Of a stretch of DNA of 8,110 nucleotides, positions 6,362-8,110 are shown piece by piece. The DNA is taken from contig CADBRS010000148.1 of assembly GCA_902797125.1 (NCBI GenBank), forward strand, positions 1 to 8,110. Reading direction: 5' to 3'. The stretch comes from an uncultured Ruminococcus sp. (lineage in GTDB: Bacteria > Bacillota > Clostridia > Oscillospirales > CAG-272). The notes under the pieces were generated by a model that was not told where the DNA came from, searched no databases, and saw only the letters and a program-made list of their open reading frames with translations. Position 1 is the stretch's first letter; the number at the start of each line of letters is the position of its first letter. The position numbers were made by a program, and so were the translations under genes.

Positions 6362-6952
6362 ATGCGTGACCCTTTGTTCTTTGAGGATATTCCGGTCAGG
6401 GTCAGACTGAGTGCGAGAAGATCCACCTCCATCCGGATCAGTCCCGCACGGGAACTGATCGTTGCGGCCCCTTACGGTAGCACGGAAGCCGGTATCCTGA
6501 AGATCCTTTCCGGGCATCGGGGCTGGATCCTCAAAAAGATAGAGGAACTGGATCAGATGCGGGATCAATCCCGCTCAAATCCCCCTTTAACGGAGCAGGA
6601 GATCAAGAATCTCCGGCATGCTGCAGCAAGATTATTTTCTCAGAGAGCATCTTTTTTCGCCGCAAAACTTGGGGTGACATACAGCAAGATCACGGTCCGG
6701 ATCATGAAAGGACGGTGGGGCAGCTGTACCAGCCGAGGCGGACTATGCTTCAATCTGGCGCTTCTGCTGGCGCCTCCCGAGGTGCTGGACAGCGTAGTGG
6801 CTCACGAGATCTGTCATCTCGTAGAAGCCAATCATTCGGACCGTTTCTATCAATTATTGCGCCACCTGTATCCCGAATATGATATTCGGCATCGGTGGCT
6901 CAAAAAGAACGGAAATCTCATTTTGCACAGATTCTATCCGGAATTGTACTAA
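6362..6952 (+). CDS. YgjP/DUF45-type zinc metallopeptidase
   Basis: This 196-residue protein belongs to the YgjP-like (DUF45, SprT-related) metallopeptidase family. The zinc site is VVAHEICHLVEANHSDRFY: His148 and His152 of HExxH with catalytic Glu149, and His158 as the likely third ligand. The preceding block KGRWGSCTSRGGLCFNLALL (116-135) and the trailing RHRWLKKNG are family hallmarks. The N-terminal part (about 15-65) has the usual small beta-rich region followed by a helix. The function of bacterial members is not well settled; SprT relatives process DNA-protein crosslinks, but that cannot be assumed here. The start at 6362 lies one base after the PHP stop and gives a family-like N-terminus. 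There is no strong Shine-Dalgarno, so translation probably depends on coupling. A longer in-frame start inside the PHP gene (6158) is rejected. No signal peptide is seen. Confidence 0.88.
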   Translation: MRDPLFFEDIPVRVRLSARRSTSIRISPARELIVAAPYGSTEAGILKILSGHRGWILKKIEELDQMRDQSRSNPPLTEQEIKNLRHAAARLFSQRASFFAAKLGVTYSKITVRIMKGRWGSCTSRGGLCFNLALLLAPPEVLDSVVAHEICHLVEANHSDRFYQLLRHLYPEYDIRHRWLKKNGNLILHRFYPELY

Positions 6953-6958
6953 GGGAGG
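6953..6958 (+). promoter_or_regulatory. Ribosome binding site that decides the start of the last gene
   Basis: GGGAGG directly follows the DUF45 stop. It is 10 nt from the ATG at 6969, whose frame stays open to the window end. The nearer ATG at 6962 is only 3 nt away and opens a frame that stops at 7339, so 6969 is preferred. Confidence 0.8.
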
Positions 6959-6968
6959 AAAATGGAAT

Positions 6969-8110
6969 ATGACCCGAACCGAACCATCCGTCTTCAGTTT
7001 CGACGGCTTCGTGAGCGAAAAGACGCTCCGGGCCTATCTGTCCCGTGCCGTGACCATGGCGATCGGATACGACGATCCCGTCTCGCCCGAGCGGAACGGA
7101 CACAGGGCGGACTTCATCCTGGATATCGGAGCGAAATATATTTGTCGCTTCGGATGCGTCTGGGGCCCGTGTCAGACAGACTGGGATACCTATCCCGGGC
7201 AAAAAGCCTTCATCGAAAGCCTTCACGCAAAGGATCCGGATATCGTTCTGGAGGGTTGCCTTTTCGAGCATGTCACGCCTGCCGTAGAAACATTGAAGAT
7301 CCCGAGATCGACTTTCGAAGCCTTCGGATTGCCCTATGAGGACCGCCATTTCAGTTATCCTGCGATGCTCAATCCGTCCGGAGACGCTACGGATTTTTGG
7401 TACAAGGGCGGCAGCGTGCCGGATATTACGCAACTGGAGACGCAGATGTTTTTCTATGCCCGCGCCTGTGCCTATCTGGACATCGGATACGAAGCTTTCC
7501 ATATGGGCCAGATCTACCTGATCGGCAGGCATGACAAGGCAAACGGCTATCCCTGCTATACGAGACTTTGCAACATGATCCGGGACTATGCGAGAGTCCA
7601 TGCCCGCAGGCATTTCGTGTTTCTGAACGCCCACATCCACGGGATCATCGGAACAGACGGAAAACTGCTGCTCGATTTCCACATGTGGCCCGGAAGATTC
7701 CATTCGGACGAGCCGGAACCGGACGCGCCCATGCCTGCCTCGGTTCAGAAGGGCCGGCTGGACAGCCTGTACGGCCGCTCGCTCGGAGGTCTCACGCATT
7801 CCGGCTGGTCGTGCGACCATTTACCTTATATGATTGAGATCGACAACTGGGGCAACAAGATAGAGGATATCGGTGTCCCGGATAACAACAATTACACGGT
7901 CTGGGGTTATGATGAGATCAGCTGGTTCGCCAACCAGAGCGATGCATACAGAGCCCGGTTCCTGAAGGAAGTGACGGAAGATCTGCCGTCGATCGATCCG
8001 GAAGGCTATTTCGCCATGCCGGGCGAACGAATCGCATACATACACGAAAAAGGAAGCAAGGTTAAAACAGGCGACACATATTATGCCTACGATCCCGCAT
8101 TGTTCGAAAA
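6969..8110 (+). CDS. Large unrecognised protein, possible TIM-barrel enzyme (3' end outside window)
   Basis: The frame is open for 380 codons and runs off the right edge. I do not recognise the family. The sequence alternates hydrophobic strands and helices in a beta/alpha-barrel manner: ADFILDIGAKYICRF (47-61), PDIVLEGCLFEHV (90-102), YEAFHMGQIYLIG (174-186), HFVFLNAHIHG (215-225), LLLDFHMWP (233-241) and PYMIEIDNWG (286-295). Polar residues cluster at strand ends (Glu96, Glu100, His222, His224, Asp236, His238, Glu290, Asp292), which would suit a glycosidase-like or metal-dependent active site. Conserved-looking cysteines appear at 59, 63 and 68. There is no signal peptide, so a cytoplasmic location is likely. 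The 16-nt gap from the DUF45 gene and the strong Shine-Dalgarno place it as the third gene of the PHP operon. The barrel reading is inference from periodicity, not a family match. Confidence 0.75.
   Translation, partial: MTRTEPSVFSFDGFVSEKTLRAYLSRAVTMAIGYDDPVSPERNGHRADFILDIGAKYICRFGCVWGPCQTDWDTYPGQKAFIESLHAKDPDIVLEGCLFEHVTPAVETLKIPRSTFEAFGLPYEDRHFSYPAMLNPSGDATDFWYKGGSVPDITQLETQMFFYARACAYLDIGYEAFHMGQIYLIGRHDKANGYPCYTRLCNMIRDYARVHARRHFVFLNAHIHGIIGTDGKLLLDFHMWPGRFHSDEPEPDAPMPASVQKGRLDSLYGRSLGGLTHSGWSCDHLPYMIEIDNWGNKIEDIGVPDNNNYTVWGYDEISWFANQSDAYRARFLKEVTEDLPSIDPEGYFAMPGERIAYIHEKGSKVKTGDTYYAYDPALFE

Noticed and set aside
5536..6432. 298-codon open frame on the minus strand
   Set aside because: It mirrors the PHP gene, whose plus-strand frame carries all the PHP metal-binding motifs and a perfect ribosome binding site.
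6918..7820. 300-codon open frame on the minus strand
   Set aside because: It is antisense to the DUF45 3' end and the unrecognised gene, which has a good Shine-Dalgarno and operon spacing; the antisense product has no recognisable motif.

Overview
The window looks like a chromosomal or accessory segment of a low-to-mid-GC Gram-positive anaerobe, probably a gut or rumen Clostridia (Lachnospiraceae/Oscillospiraceae-like). This rests on strong AGGAGG-type ribosome binding sites, near-consensus sigma-A promoters, hairpin-plus-T-run terminators, and Firmicutes-type variants of the Y-family polymerase, the DUF45 peptidase and the tocopherol-cyclase-like protein. The taxonomy is an inference; no rRNA or other marker gene is present.

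Layout. (1) Bases 1-366 hold the 3' end of an unrecognised plus-strand gene. (2) Bases 367-609 are non-coding: a strong hairpin terminator that could serve both strands, then three short direct repeats at an exact 22-bp period that may be a mobile-element end remnant. (3) Bases 610-3960, minus strand, hold three closely packed genes, probably one transcription unit. In transcription order they are an XRE-HTH/S24 (LexA-like, self-cleaving) repressor, a cytoplasmic GH2 glycosidase 19 nt downstream, and a tocopherol-cyclase-like protein overlapping the GH2 gene by ATGA. (4) Bases 3961-4155 are a compact divergent promoter region with two near-consensus promoters and repeated GGTCAA/TTGAC elements over both -35 boxes. 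(5) Bases 4156-5442, plus strand, encode a UmuC/UvrX-like Y-family translesion polymerase, whose terminator hairpin starts inside the coding sequence. (6) From 5551 to the right edge, plus strand, lies a tight operon of a PHP-domain phosphoesterase, a YgjP/DUF45 zinc metallopeptidase, and a long unrecognised protein cut by the window end.

How the parts may work together. The repressor and the divergent error-prone polymerase look like a self-contained, damage-inducible mutagenesis cassette: DNA damage would trigger Ser-Lys autocleavage of the repressor and release both promoters. The unusual point is that the repressor's own transcript apparently continues into a glycosidase and a tocopherol-cyclase-like gene, which would tie a carbohydrate or lipid function to the same switch. 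The PHP-DUF45-unknown operon is separated from the polymerase by a terminator and has its own -10 element. Its third gene is the least explained protein in the window.
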